DNA of 64,000 bases from Euryarchaeota archaeon UBA552 (GTDB lineage Archaea; Thermoplasmatota; Poseidoniia; Poseidoniales; Thalassarchaeaceae). Positions 8,617 through 18,200 of the stretch are shown here, one piece after another. The stretch is taken from NCBI GenBank assembly GCA_002499585.1, contig DAMH01000002.1, forward strand, positions 30,344-94,343, given 5' to 3'. Below the pieces are notes generated by a model. It was not told the DNA's origin, made no database searches, and was given only the letters and a program-made list of their open reading frames with translations. The translations under genes and the position numbers were made by a program. Every line of letters begins with the position of its first letter. Position 1 is the stretch's first letter.

Positions 8617-10116
8617 ATGGACTACTACCAAGAACTCCTTTTTCGCATGAGGGAGATTGAAATCGCTAGTCAAATCAGGAGCATTTTAAGTTGGGACCAA
8701 GAAGTGATAATGCCAAAAAACGGTGCTGAGAGTCGAGCCGATCATCTCGCTTGGCTATCCAAAACAATTCACAAGAAAGTAACAGACCCCAAGATCGGTG
8801 AGATAATCTCAGAATTAGAATCGGATAAGCTTGATGAGATACAATCCGCTAATCTGAGAATTACGAAAAAGATGTATCAACGAGCCACATGCCTGCCACC
8901 TGATTTTGTGGAAAAATTCGCCAGACTTCAATCTCAAGCCCATCACTCCTGGGCGGAGGCTAGAGAAAAAGACGATTTTGAAATATTTAAGCAAGACTTC
9001 CAAAAAATACTTCAAATGACTCGACAGAAGACTGAATATTTGGGGTATGAGAAATCTCCCTATGACGCACTACTAGATCAATATGAGACGGGGCTAACTG
9101 TTACAAGGCTCGATCCTCTGTTTGACGGGTTGCGAAATGAAATATCACCTATGATTAAGGAAATATCTAGCCAGGGCAAAAATCCGAATTTGGAATGGCT
9201 GAGAGATTCAAACTGGCCGAAACGAGGTCAAGAGATGCTAAGCCAAGAGGTTTCAGAGGCCATTGGATTCAATTTTGAGTCAGGCAGGCGAGACTCGTCC
9301 GTGCATCCGTTTTGCGGCGGCCCAAATCCAAATGATGTACGATGGACCACGAGGTACGATGAATCAGAGCCTTTTGGTTCATTATTCGGGTCGATGCACG
9401 AGACTGGCCACGGAACTTACGAACAAGGAAGACCATCCGAACTCGCATTCCAACCCGTGGGCAAAGCATGCGGCCTCGGAATACATGAAAGCCAGAGCAG
9501 ACTCTGGGAAAATCAGATAGGACGCTCAATCGAATTCTGTGAGTGGGTATTCCCATTGTGGGAAAGGTGCTTCCCCGGAAATATGGAAGGTCTGACGCCA
9601 AAATTATTGTGGAGAGCCGTAAATATCATGCAACCTAGCCTCATCAGAACAGAATCTGACGAAGCAACATACAACCTCCACATAATGATTAGGTATGAAA
9701 TTGAAAAAATTATGATCGAGGATGACATTGAAGTTGATCAGATACCCGACCTCTGGGATTCATTGTACCAGAAGTACCTCGGCATAACTCCTCCCAATCG
9801 GAAATTGGGGGTCCTGCAGGATATACATTGGTGCATGGGGGCAATAGGATACTTCCCAACCTACACGCTCGGCAATCTCTATGCAGCACAATTATTGGAG
9901 GCTGCGAAGAAGGAAATTCAAGATCATGACGAAAAAATAAGAACAGGAAATTTTAGTCCCTTGCTAAATTGGATGCGGAGAAACATCCATTCCAAGGGGA
10001 GCATCTTGGAGCCGGCTGAATTAATCGAGGATGCAACTGGTAGCCCACCATCACCAGATCCATTTGTCAGATACCTTTCCGACAAAACTAGTGATTTGTA
10101 TGGTATAAATGCATAG
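8617..10116 (+). CDS. M32-family metallocarboxypeptidase (Taq-type)
   Basis: A 499-residue zinc carboxypeptidase that removes C-terminal amino acids. The HExxH zinc motif is HETGH at residues 261-265, with the third ligand expected in the following helix (GIHESQSRLWEN). Other family blocks are SWDQEVIMPKNG near 30, RTESDEATYNLHI near 345 and ITPPNRKLGVLQDIHW. The start at 8617 (MDYYQELLF) matches the usual beginning; an in-frame ATG at 8593 would add eight residues. It would act in cytoplasmic peptide turnover, fitting a peptide-using heterotroph. Confidence 0.92.
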   Translation: MDYYQELLFRMREIEIASQIRSILSWDQEVIMPKNGAESRADHLAWLSKTIHKKVTDPKIGEIISELESDKLDEIQSANLRITKKMYQRATCLPPDFVEKFARLQSQAHHSWAEAREKDDFEIFKQDFQKILQMTRQKTEYLGYEKSPYDALLDQYETGLTVTRLDPLFDGLRNEISPMIKEISSQGKNPNLEWLRDSNWPKRGQEMLSQEVSEAIGFNFESGRRDSSVHPFCGGPNPNDVRWTTRYDESEPFGSLFGSMHETGHGTYEQGRPSELAFQPVGKACGLGIHESQSRLWENQIGRSIEFCEWVFPLWERCFPGNMEGLTPKLLWRAVNIMQPSLIRTESDEATYNLHIMIRYEIEKIMIEDDIEVDQIPDLWDSLYQKYLGITPPNRKLGVLQDIHWCMGAIGYFPTYTLGNLYAAQLLEAAKKEIQDHDEKIRTGNFSPLLNWMRRNIHSKGSILEPAELIEDATGSPPSPDPFVRYLSDKTSDLYGINA

Positions 10117-10127
10117 AGAGGAGAAAA

Positions 10128-11192
10128 ATGGACTCACTATACAGCCTCTCGGATATATCTTCGATTGTCAGACAGCTACCATCGAAAGTAACATCGATAT
10201 TCCAGAGAGGATCCTACATGGTGGCCGGGGATAAAGATGGATCATTGGCTTGCTGGTCGCTGGACAAAGGTAATCTTAGATGGGAAGTCGCCCTTGACCC
10301 ATCTGTATCTGATATCTGCTCCGGTGGTGACTTCTTCATTGTTGCACATGGTGGTAGATTGACTTCGGTTAATATGGAGACCGGGTTATCTAGCTGGTCA
10401 ACCAAACTTGATGGCGCTTCTGACTATGTTGTCTGCAACGGACGTAGTATTTGGGTCACGTCTTCAGTTTACGAAGTAGAAATTGGGGATTACACCCACT
10501 GCAAGATAACAGAAGTCGAAAAAGAATCAGGCACGATAATGTCTAGTCATAGTCTGGATTCCAAAGCCTGGGCTTTGGAGATTTTCGGGGAGGGCTGCAT
10601 GATAGGCACGGGCAGACCATCTCCTGGCGCTTACCTCCTAGACAGTGATGGAGATTGTAGAATCATAGATATGGCACCTAAACTCCCGGTCGTCAAATCC
10701 ATTTTATCCCCTGAAGGCAGAATATCATTCATGACCTCACTTGGTACTGCATACGAGATTGACCAGTCGTGTAAAATTACCAACATATCGGATGATGTAT
10801 CATGCGTTGGTTATCTGCACAATGGCGATTGGATCGCCCTGTCGCAAAAAGAATACATTGACACCCTCAAAATACCTCAAGAGGACGGACAGGAATATCG
10901 ATCAGAGATCATTAGTTCTGAAGAGATGACTATTATAACAAAGTGTTCCAATGAAACGAATGGTATATGGAAATCTCAAGATGATACTGTGTATTGGACC
11001 CGAGAAAGAGACGAATTAACTGCGGTAAGCGGTCAGGACCGTTACATAATCTTGGGATTTTTATCTGGAAAGATATTTGTTCTGGAAAAAGACGTAGTGT
11101 CCAGAAGATCTACTATGGGTGCGTTTTCGATGGGAAATAAATCAGAGATGATCGAAAGGCTTCGAATGTTAAGAATTGAGAAAAATGGGTAA
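10128..11192 (+). CDS. Beta-propeller (PQQ/WD-like repeat) protein
   Basis: A 354-residue protein without an obvious signal peptide or membrane span. It is built from short beta-rich repeats, for example DKDGSLACWSLDKGNLRWEV near residues 35-54 and NMETGLSSWSTKL near 82-94, in which a Trp ends each blade, as in PQQ-like or WD40-like propellers. Probably a scaffold. A good ribosome binding site (GAGGAG) precedes the ATG. It follows the carboxypeptidase by 11 bases and is likely in the same operon; the candidate large RNA begins just after it. Confidence 0.6.
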   Translation: MDSLYSLSDISSIVRQLPSKVTSIFQRGSYMVAGDKDGSLACWSLDKGNLRWEVALDPSVSDICSGGDFFIVAHGGRLTSVNMETGLSSWSTKLDGASDYVVCNGRSIWVTSSVYEVEIGDYTHCKITEVEKESGTIMSSHSLDSKAWALEIFGEGCMIGTGRPSPGAYLLDSDGDCRIIDMAPKLPVVKSILSPEGRISFMTSLGTAYEIDQSCKITNISDDVSCVGYLHNGDWIALSQKEYIDTLKIPQEDGQEYRSEIISSEEMTIITKCSNETNGIWKSQDDTVYWTRERDELTAVSGQDRYIILGFLSGKIFVLEKDVVSRRSTMGAFSMGNKSEMIERLRMLRIEKNG

Positions 11193-11199
11193 ACACTCG

Positions 11200-11214
11200 A
11201 GTAGAAATATAGGT
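11200..11214 (+). promoter_or_regulatory. TATA-like element upstream of the candidate large RNA
   Basis: The stretch GAAATATAGG at about 11204-11213 resembles an archaeal TATA box. With the usual 25-30 base spacing it would place a transcription start near 11235-11240, just before the 5' arm of the closing stem at 11247. The spacing agrees with independent transcription of the RNA, but the element is short and the assignment is inference. Confidence 0.4.
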
Positions 11215-11239
11215 AGATAATCCCTTATTTCCGGTGGAA

Positions 11240-11940
11240 TGATAGCCATTGATAGAAAGATTTATGGACTACCTTCGTCCCTGTTGACCTTGCCGCTCCG
11301 GTGGAGTGGTGTGGGAGGGCTTCGGCGCCTCCCGCGGGCCACAATAACCGATCTAAAAGATCGGAGCGGTGGAACCGGCGGTAAAACGCTGGGGACACAC
11401 TTTTTCGCTTGTGGGCGAAAAAGAGGTAGGAGAACTAAGAAAAAGAAAATCTGACGCAAGGAAGAAAATCCAATCTTAGGGAAAGCCGAGGAAAACGCAA
11501 CCGAACCCTTCGGGGGGAAAACATAAACCAAACCGGAAAACTATCCTACAGAGGTGTTACGGCAAAAGGGGGAGGAGACAATCCTGGAACCGTAATGCGA
11601 GGAAAATCTGGCGTAAAAACCGGAAAAGAAACGCATCGGGAACAAGAGCGGAGAGATCCGTGGAGGACTGACATCGGACATTGAGGAAATCGAGGATAAT
11701 ACTCGAAGACTAAACATGTAAACGGGGGTTGTGTTGGAGACTACACGACAATCGGAAAATGATGAAGGTGGACAAGTAGCGCCTAAATCATCTACCCGGG
11801 AACACCCGGGCCCTCGGGCCCGGGTGAACCCCAACCGCGGAGTCAGCAGGGGGTCGCTCCCCCATAGGCAGCCCCCTGTTGCTCCCACCTGTCCATTCGG
11901 ACATTATGTGGTCCACTCTGACAGACTATCAATGATTTCC
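11240..11940 (+). ncRNA. Candidate large structured RNA (~690 nt), unidentified family
   Basis: About 800 bases between two genes hold no convincing protein. The ends are perfectly complementary over nine bases (11247-11255 with 11926-11934), giving a closing stem for about 670 enclosed bases. Inside are strong local hairpins: a GGGAGG stem with a UUCG-type loop (11313-11333), CCGATC/GATCGG (11348-11364), a 9-bp CUUUUUCGC stem (11400-11423), a UUCG hairpin near 11508, GUUGUGU/ACACGAC (11728-11749), a 10-bp GC hairpin (11803-11826) and UGUCC/GGACA (11890-11903). The plus strand is rich in GGAAAA-type linkers. Hallmark RNase P or SRP motifs were not found. It could be a large ornate RNA comparable in scale to OLE or GOLLD, but homology is unknown. 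Confidence 0.6.
11803..11826 (+). repeat. Perfect 10-bp GC hairpin within the RNA
   Basis: CACCCGGGCC at 11803-11812 pairs perfectly with GGCCCGGGTG at 11817-11826 around a 4-base CTCG loop. The palindromic CCCGGG core also occurs just before it at 11795-11800, so alternative pairings are possible. Together with the G/C blocks at 11838-11878 this is the most stable part of the region. It could be a structural domain of the RNA rather than a terminator, since no T tract follows. Confidence 0.7.
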
Positions 11941-11989
11941 TTTCGATCCCATCATACCTGCTCTTTTCGGGGATCTTGGTAACAACCAC

Positions 11990-13585
11990 CTATTCTTTTC
12001 GATTAGTCATATCTTCTGGAACTACCCACATGTCAAAATCATGACCGCTGATTCCCATTTTGATCGCAGATTCTCGTAAGGTCAAGCCATTCTCATGTGC
12101 ATGCTTGGCCACTTTCGCAGCGTTATCGTAACCTATGTGGGGATTTAGCGCGGTCACTAACATCAGTGACCTATCTACAAGCTCTGCAATCCTGTCTTTA
12201 TTCGCGGATAGTCCCGCAACGCACCTGATAGCAAATGAATTACAAGAGTCCGTCAGCAATTTGCATGAGTGCAGCACATTGTGAATAATCATGGGCTTGT
12301 AGACGTTTAGTTCGAAGTTTCCCTGACTGGAACCGATGGTAACTGCGGTGTGATTCCCTATAACCTGGCAAGCAACCATCGTCACCGCCTCTGCTTGTGT
12401 TGGGTTTACCTTACCGGGCATAATGCTCGATCCTGGCTCGTTTTCCGGTAATGACAATTCTCCCAGACCTGACCTCGGACCAGACCCCATCCATCTAATA
12501 TCATTGGCTATTTTCATCATGCTCGTAGCCAGCCCGTTCATGGAACTAGATGCTTCAAGCAAGGCGTCATGCGAAGCAAGTGCGGAAAATTTGTTGTTTG
12601 CTGAATGAAAATTTAAACCGGTTTTCTCAGCGATTCTATCACAAACTAATTCGGAAAAGTTGCTTTTTGCATTGAGTCCAGTTCCAACCGCAGTTCCGCC
12701 AATAGCTAATGCAAGCAGCGCATCCTTCGACCTCTCGATCCTGTCTAAATCAGAGTCAAGCATTGCTACATAGCCCGAGAATTCTTGTCCCAGAGTGAGA
12801 GGAACTGCGTCCATAAGGTGTGTTCTACCTATCTTGACGATTTCGTCGAATTCAAGCTCCTTCTTCTCCAACTCATTTCTAAGAAACTTTACGGCTGGCA
12901 ACAAGCAATGTTCTATCTCTTCGGCTGCAGCAATGTGCATAGCAGTAGGAAACGTATCATTGCTGGATTGAGATCGATTCACATCATCGTTGGGGTGAAC
13001 AGGATCCTTGCTACCCAGTTCCCCCCCTACAAGTTCTATTGAACGATTAGCAATTACCTCATTTACATTCATGTTGGTTTGGGTTCCAGACCCTGTTTGC
13101 CATATCCTTAGTGGGAAGTGAGGGTCCAAGGCACCAGAAATTACCTCTTCGCAAGCCCGGGATATCAATTCCCCGACTTCTTCATTCATGTCACCGAGCT
13201 TGACATTGATCTCTGCAGTTGATTGTTTGAGTATGCCGAAGGCTCTGATGACTGATCGCGGGATTCTATCCTCTCCGATGTTAAAATTCTTCATTGATCT
13301 GGCAGTTTGTGCTCCATAATAGGCTTTTATTGGAACCTCCACTGTGCCAATCGAATCCACCTCAACCCTGGTATCTCCCTGAGGATCAGTGACAACTGGT
13401 GTCGGTGATGATGAGATTGGAGCGGGAGGTTTGGGGGCGACTAGACCTTCTTCGATCAATCTTGATATAACGGCAGATCTCCCTTTTGTTCGTCCCTTGC
13501 CCACTTTCCGATCAAGTTTCAATGCAAGCTTTTCAGGTATACTTATGCTTATGATTCGCCTATCGCCGGCGCGGTGCTTAGCCAT
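11990..13585 (-). CDS. fumC: Class II fumarase with N-terminal ribbon-helix-helix domain
   Basis: A 531-residue fusion. Residues about 73-531 are a complete class II fumarase (fumarate to malate, TCA cycle): AYYGAQTARS, SGTQTNMNVNE near 164-174, NDDVNRSQSSNDTFP, GRTHLMDAVP and the lyase signature GSSIMPGKVNP near 383-393. Residues about 10-48 (RIISISIPEKLALKLDRKVG...SAVISRLIEEGL) have a beta strand and two helices of an RHH DNA-binding domain, joined by a Pro/Ser-rich linker (about 50-72). No ATG lies between the RHH and the enzyme; a GTG near residue 75 is the only likely internal start. Convergent with the candidate RNA. The dual function is inference. Confidence 0.9.
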   Translation of the reverse strand: MAKHRAGDRRIISISIPEKLALKLDRKVGKGRTKGRSAVISRLIEEGLVAPKPPAPISSSPTPVVTDPQGDTRVEVDSIGTVEVPIKAYYGAQTARSMKNFNIGEDRIPRSVIRAFGILKQSTAEINVKLGDMNEEVGELISRACEEVISGALDPHFPLRIWQTGSGTQTNMNVNEVIANRSIELVGGELGSKDPVHPNDDVNRSQSSNDTFPTAMHIAAAEEIEHCLLPAVKFLRNELEKKELEFDEIVKIGRTHLMDAVPLTLGQEFSGYVAMLDSDLDRIERSKDALLALAIGGTAVGTGLNAKSNFSELVCDRIAEKTGLNFHSANNKFSALASHDALLEASSSMNGLATSMMKIANDIRWMGSGPRSGLGELSLPENEPGSSIMPGKVNPTQAEAVTMVACQVIGNHTAVTIGSSQGNFELNVYKPMIIHNVLHSCKLLTDSCNSFAIRCVAGLSANKDRIAELVDRSLMLVTALNPHIGYDNAAKVAKHAHENGLTLRESAIKMGISGHDFDMWVVPEDMTNRKE

Positions 13586-13646
13586 GGACTATACAGGTTG
13601 AAATAAGTTAATAAATAATTATAGAAGGCAAACTTGGATTTAAAGA

Positions 13647-14165
13647 TCACAGGTTCTCAACTTTAATTTCAATCATCTTCACTGGCTCTGTGAGTTGGCC
13701 CGAGCGACTACCAACAGACTCGATAGCACTTACTACGTCCATACCCTCCAGAACCTTTCCGAAGACTGGATGCTGGGAGGGACTAGTTGAGTCAAACCAG
13801 TCTAGGAAGTTATTGTGTACGGTGTTGACAAAAAACTGGCAGCCGCCGGAATTGGGCCTGCCTGTGTTAGCCATGGATAGGGTACCAACATCATTAGAAA
13901 ATTTAGCATTCTGAAGGAACTCATCGGATATGGTCCCGTACGGGGAACTTCCACGTCCGGCCATTCGACTATTGGGGTCTTTTGAATGAGGGCACCCAAA
14001 CTGAAGCATGAATCCGGGGATTACCCTGTGGAAATGCAACCCGTCGTAGAAACCCTCGCTCGCCAACCTAAGAAAATTAGCTGCAGTCAACGGCATCTCT
14101 TCCCTGAATATTTCAGCTTTGAAGATTCCTTTTGATGTATTGAAGACGGCGACTGGGTTGGCCAT
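13647..14165 (-). CDS. Cyclophilin-type peptidyl-prolyl isomerase
   Basis: A 172-residue single-domain cyclophilin that catalyses Xaa-Pro cis-trans isomerisation during folding. It carries the FHRVIPGFMLQFGCP segment (catalytic Arg of the FHRV motif), the GGCQFFV core and HPVFGKVLEGMDVV. No signal peptide or membrane span, so cytoplasmic. The start at 14165 (MANPVAVF) gives the family's usual N-terminus; a longer in-frame reading would overlap the upstream CsaA-like gene. Confidence 0.92.
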   Translation of the reverse strand: MANPVAVFNTSKGIFKAEIFREEMPLTAANFLRLASEGFYDGLHFHRVIPGFMLQFGCPHSKDPNSRMAGRGSSPYGTISDEFLQNAKFSNDVGTLSMANTGRPNSGGCQFFVNTVHNNFLDWFDSTSPSQHPVFGKVLEGMDVVSAIESVGSRSGQLTEPVKMIEIKVENL

Positions 14166-14202
14166 AGTGCTAGGGAAGAGCCCATACTCAAGAGTCTGGC
14201 GG

Positions 14203-14598
14203 TCATGCGACCATAGAACCCAGAGGGACATCATCAGATACTTCTAGAAGTTTGACACGCCCATCAGGAAGGAGAGCCCCGAGGATGAGAAATTCAGAGA
14301 CAAAACCTCCTGGCAGAACCCTATGGCCTATGTTGATAGCACCCACTACTCTCCTTCCATCAAGATCCTCAATTGAGTAATTTGTTATTTGTGCTGATGT
14401 TCGCAGTATCCCCACGGGGCCGAAATCAACTTCAATTTTGTAAGAAGCCTTCTTCATCTCTGGATAATGATGGGTCGAAATGATTCTGCCCACTCTTAGA
14501 TCATTTGAGAAATAACCTTCTGGGCCCACGTTGGGTTTCCTGATCAACTTGGAAGCCTCATACGGCAAGTCAACATCATCGATCACATGACTTGACAT
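14203..14598 (-). CDS. CsaA-like tRNA-binding-domain protein
   Basis: A 131-residue OB-fold protein of the EMAP II/Arc1p tRNA-binding family in its stand-alone CsaA form. The segments DLRVGRIISTHHYPEM, IEVDFGPVGILRTSAQI, GRRVVGAINI and FVSEFLILGAL follow the family in order; the SAQI and SE-x-L-x-L-G motifs are diagnostic. Stand-alone members bind tRNA or act as dimeric chaperones. The start abuts the stop of PyrE, so they are co-transcribed, and the cyclophilin follows: the three may form one operon. Confidence 0.85.
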   Translation of the reverse strand: MSSHVIDDVDLPYEASKLIRKPNVGPEGYFSNDLRVGRIISTHHYPEMKKASYKIEVDFGPVGILRTSAQITNYSIEDLDGRRVVGAINIGHRVLPGGFVSEFLILGALLPDGRVKLLEVSDDVPLGSMVA

Positions 14599-15183
14599 TC
14601 ATCCACCCGTAATGTCGCTCTTCTTGAACAGGGGTATGAGCGGTATCCCCCTTTTTTCAAATGCTTCAACGCCCCCCTCTTCCCTGTCAAGGATTGTAAT
14701 GCAGGCCGTGACGATGCATCCCATCTCTTCCAGTAAATCTGCACACGAAATCGCAGATCCGCCCGTCGTTGTAACATCCTCAAGAAGTACGATCCTGTCC
14801 CCACTTGAGATGGTCGAACCCTCAACCCCAGGGGGATTCCCGGTCTTTCTACCACCGCGACCCTTTGGTTCTTTTCGGACGATGAATCCCCTTAAGTCGC
14901 TTCCTTTCCCTGACTTCGCAATAACTATTCCTGTCAGGGGAACTGCTCCCAATTCAAGCCCTCCAATTGCATCCACTCCACCTGTGTCTTCTATGATTTG
15001 ATGTATCAGCACACCGAGAATGTGAGCGCATTCAGGATTCATCATCACAGGCTTCATATCGAAGAAATGTGGACTCAGACGACCACTCGCGAGTGTGAAG
15101 GGCTCATCCGGAGAATGTAGGTACGCCAACTCTCTGATTAGACGTCTCATCCGATCCCTGTTTTGTTCCAACTCATGCACCAT
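14599..15183 (-). CDS. pyrE: Orotate phosphoribosyltransferase
   Basis: A 194-residue type I phosphoribosyltransferase that joins orotate to PRPP to make OMP in pyrimidine synthesis. Visible marks are FTLASGRLSPHFFDMK (substrate region), GGLELGAVPLTG, FIVRKEPKGRG (flexible catalytic loop with Lys/Arg) and the PRPP motif IVLLEDVTTTGGSA near residues 130-143. Followed immediately by the CsaA-like gene. Upstream, about 110 bases separate it from the divergent DP2 gene. Confidence 0.93.
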   Translation of the reverse strand: MVHELEQNRDRMRRLIRELAYLHSPDEPFTLASGRLSPHFFDMKPVMMNPECAHILGVLIHQIIEDTGGVDAIGGLELGAVPLTGIVIAKSGKGSDLRGFIVRKEPKGRGGRKTGNPPGVEGSTISSGDRIVLLEDVTTTGGSAISCADLLEEMGCIVTACITILDREEGGVEAFEKRGIPLIPLFKKSDITGG

Positions 15184-15296
15184 TGTTAATCAACCAAAGG
15201 ACACAATCAATGAACATTGGCAAGATATAAAGCAAAATATTACGAATGTTATAATGCCGTCGAGTCCGTTTACCTAATACACCAACGTTGATTTCC

Positions 15297-18200
15297 ATGA
15301 CTGACACAATTTATCTGCCGAAAGATTTTGAATATCTCTCGTCGGAGTATGAATCATATCTAGAAATGATGGAATCTGAGACAGACAGGGTATACGAAAT
15401 AGCAAAGACCGCACGGTCCAAGGGATTGGATTTCAAAACGGAAGTCGAGATCCCGAGAGCAAAGGATTTGGCGAGCAGGACCGTTCGTCTTCTTGACACA
15501 TACCTGAGGCCCGATCAAGATAGCAGCCCAATTCAGATTGAGGACAGATTAAGGGATCTGCTCGACACAATTGACAGGGAATCGGCATCGATTACAATAG
15601 CCAGAGAATCTGCCAAAATGATGCACGAATTGACCGGAGACCTCCAAAAATCAATGGATACTGGATTGAGGGTCGGCCTTGCAGTTTTGACAGAAGCCGT
15701 TCTGGTTGCTCCTTTGGAGGGTATAGGAGAAGTAAGAATACTGAGTAATCATGGCGACGGATCTTCATTCCTGTCCATTGATTTCTGTGGACCTATCAGG
15801 GCTGCAGGAGGCACAGCCCAGGCGATGGGTGTTTTGATTGGGGACATAATAAGAAGAGAACTTGGAATAGATAGGTACCGTCCCAGTGAGGGTGAAGTAG
15901 AACGAGTAAAAGAGGAATTCGGATTGTATCGAGGGGGCTTACAGTACAAACCTCCACCAGAAGAAGTCGATATGATAGTCCGGGCTTGTCCTGTGATGGT
16001 GAACGGTGAGGGAACTGAAAGAATCGAGGTGGCCGGATATCGAGAGGTCCCCAACATACAGGGATCCCGAATTCGCCAAGGTGTCCTTTTAGTCATCGCA
16101 GAGGGGCTGTGTCTAAAAGCCCCAAAAATAAAAAAACACACTGATAGATTGGGAGTTGAGGGCTGGGATTTCATAGATAAGATCGCTTCTAAGGGTAAAG
16201 AGAATCAGAAAGCAGAATCTGAATTCGATTATAGACAACTAAAACCCGATGAAAGATATATGGACGATATAATTGCAGGGAGGCCAGTATTTGGCGAACC
16301 CTCCAAACCCGGGGCTTTCAGGTTACGATACGGACGTAGTCGCACAACAGGCCTAGCCGCCGCAGGATTGAATCCCATAACTATGCATGCTCTGGGAGGA
16401 TTCCTTTCAGTAGGGACTCAAATGAAAATTGAAAGACCAGGCAAGGCTTGTGCTGTGACTCCAACATCTGGAATAGATGGGCCCATGGTACTCTTGGAGG
16501 ATAAATCATTTGTCAAAATTCAGACTCAGGAGCAATGGAGCCAACTCAAAGATAGAATTGCAGTTATTTGGGACGCCGGTGAGATTCTTATCGGGTATGG
16601 AGAGTTTCTCGAGAATAACAAGAGCCTTGTTCCCTCAGGGTACAACAAAGATTGGTGGGCAAGTGAATTGGCATCTAAGATCGACATGCCAAGTAAATTA
16701 GAAAGATTCCTCTCAATAATAGATCAAGATAGTTCTGACTTCCCACGAGGACTTCCGTTCAACGGGGCTGTAATGCGGGGTGGAGAACAAAAACGTGATC
16801 GAGAAAGAAGGAAAAGGGAATGGAATCGTAAGTTGAAACAATTAGATCTATCATGGGAGCAAGTCAAATCGATCTCCAGAGATTTCGGAACGGCTATACC
16901 CCCGCCATGGAATTTATGGTGGTCAGATTTGCCTGTTGCCCTGATACCCGCGTTCGCAGAGACAGTGAAACATTCAACCGTTACTAACGAAAACTTACTC
17001 ATCCCAATTAGCCGAGAAACAGTAAAGATTCAAGGTCTGAACAGTCACCAAGAGATTCTTTTAGAGAAATACGGGCTAGAGAGATTTGCACTCATGTCTT
17101 TGGGTGTAGAGCACAGAATAGAAGGAAATGACCTTGTGGTTGAAACTTGCTGGGAACCCATAGCTGAAATTTTTTCCAAAGGAGAAAACCAGCAGAATGA
17201 AGTAGACATAATACAGATATCGATGGATAGAATCCAACAACTCGATTCAGCCAAGCTATTAGTTGAAGAAGAAGAGAAGAGAGTTGGGGAATTGGAAACT
17301 CTGAAGACCCAAAAGAGAATCAGAGCAGAAACTGAAGCTAGACAGAGAAACCTTGGTGTGGAGGAAACAGAAGCCATTGGGAACGCAGCGGCTTCTGAAA
17401 TTTTAGATCCCGGGCCACCGAATCAAAGCGAATTGAATCAAGCACTCATTACACTAGATGACGACCTCGTCGAAAATTCATTGTGGGTAGTCAGGAAAAT
17501 ATCCAGCTTCAGATGGGAGGACTCAATCCCCACAAGAATCGGGGCTAGGATGGGCCGTCCGGAGAAGGCGCAGAGAAGGGAAATGAAGCAATTCACCCAC
17601 GCCTTGTACCCCATAGGAAATAACGGTGGCCCTCAAAGATTGTTGGATGAAATAGGCAAGGGCGCACTGAGCGTCGATGTGAGCATCAGAAGATGCACTG
17701 TTTGTGGTAGAGACACTCATGAAATACAATGCCGTCATGATCACGGTGACGGAGCCGGTCCGTGTAACGGGAGGACGGAAGTCAGAAGGCGTAGGGACAC
17801 CGAGCGTAGATTAGGTGAAAAGCGTAATATCCAATTCACAAACCTACTCGAATCTGCAAGGAAGAAACTTAATTTGAATTCCCTGCCTAAACCGATAAAG
17901 GCTACCAGACAGCTAGAATCTAGATTACAAACTCCCGAACCATTGGAAAAGGGAATATTGAGAGCATTACACGACGTCTCAGTAAACAAAGACGGGACGT
18001 CAAGATTCGACATGATCGATGTCCCCGTGACTCACTTTCGCCCCAGTGAAATTGGAACTCCTTGGCAAAAACTGGTGCAACTGGGATACAAACTAGACAT
18101 GGATGGTAACAAATTGGTATCGGATGAGCAGATACTTGAGATATTCCCCCAGGATATAATTCTGTCATCCAACGCTGAATCACACCTATCCAGGACTTGC

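Noticed and set aside
11240..11940. RNase P RNA or SRP RNA as identity of the large RNA
   Set aside because: The typical GAGGAAAGTCC and ACAGAAA-like (RNase P) or GGAAGGGAGCAG-like (SRP) core motifs were not found on either strand, and the length is much more than usual.
11239..11982. Several reading frames of 71-115 codons in both strands of the candidate RNA region
   Set aside because: Products are low-complexity or Pro/Ser/Arg-rich without domain patterns, overlap each other, and the sequence is better explained by paired RNA stems.
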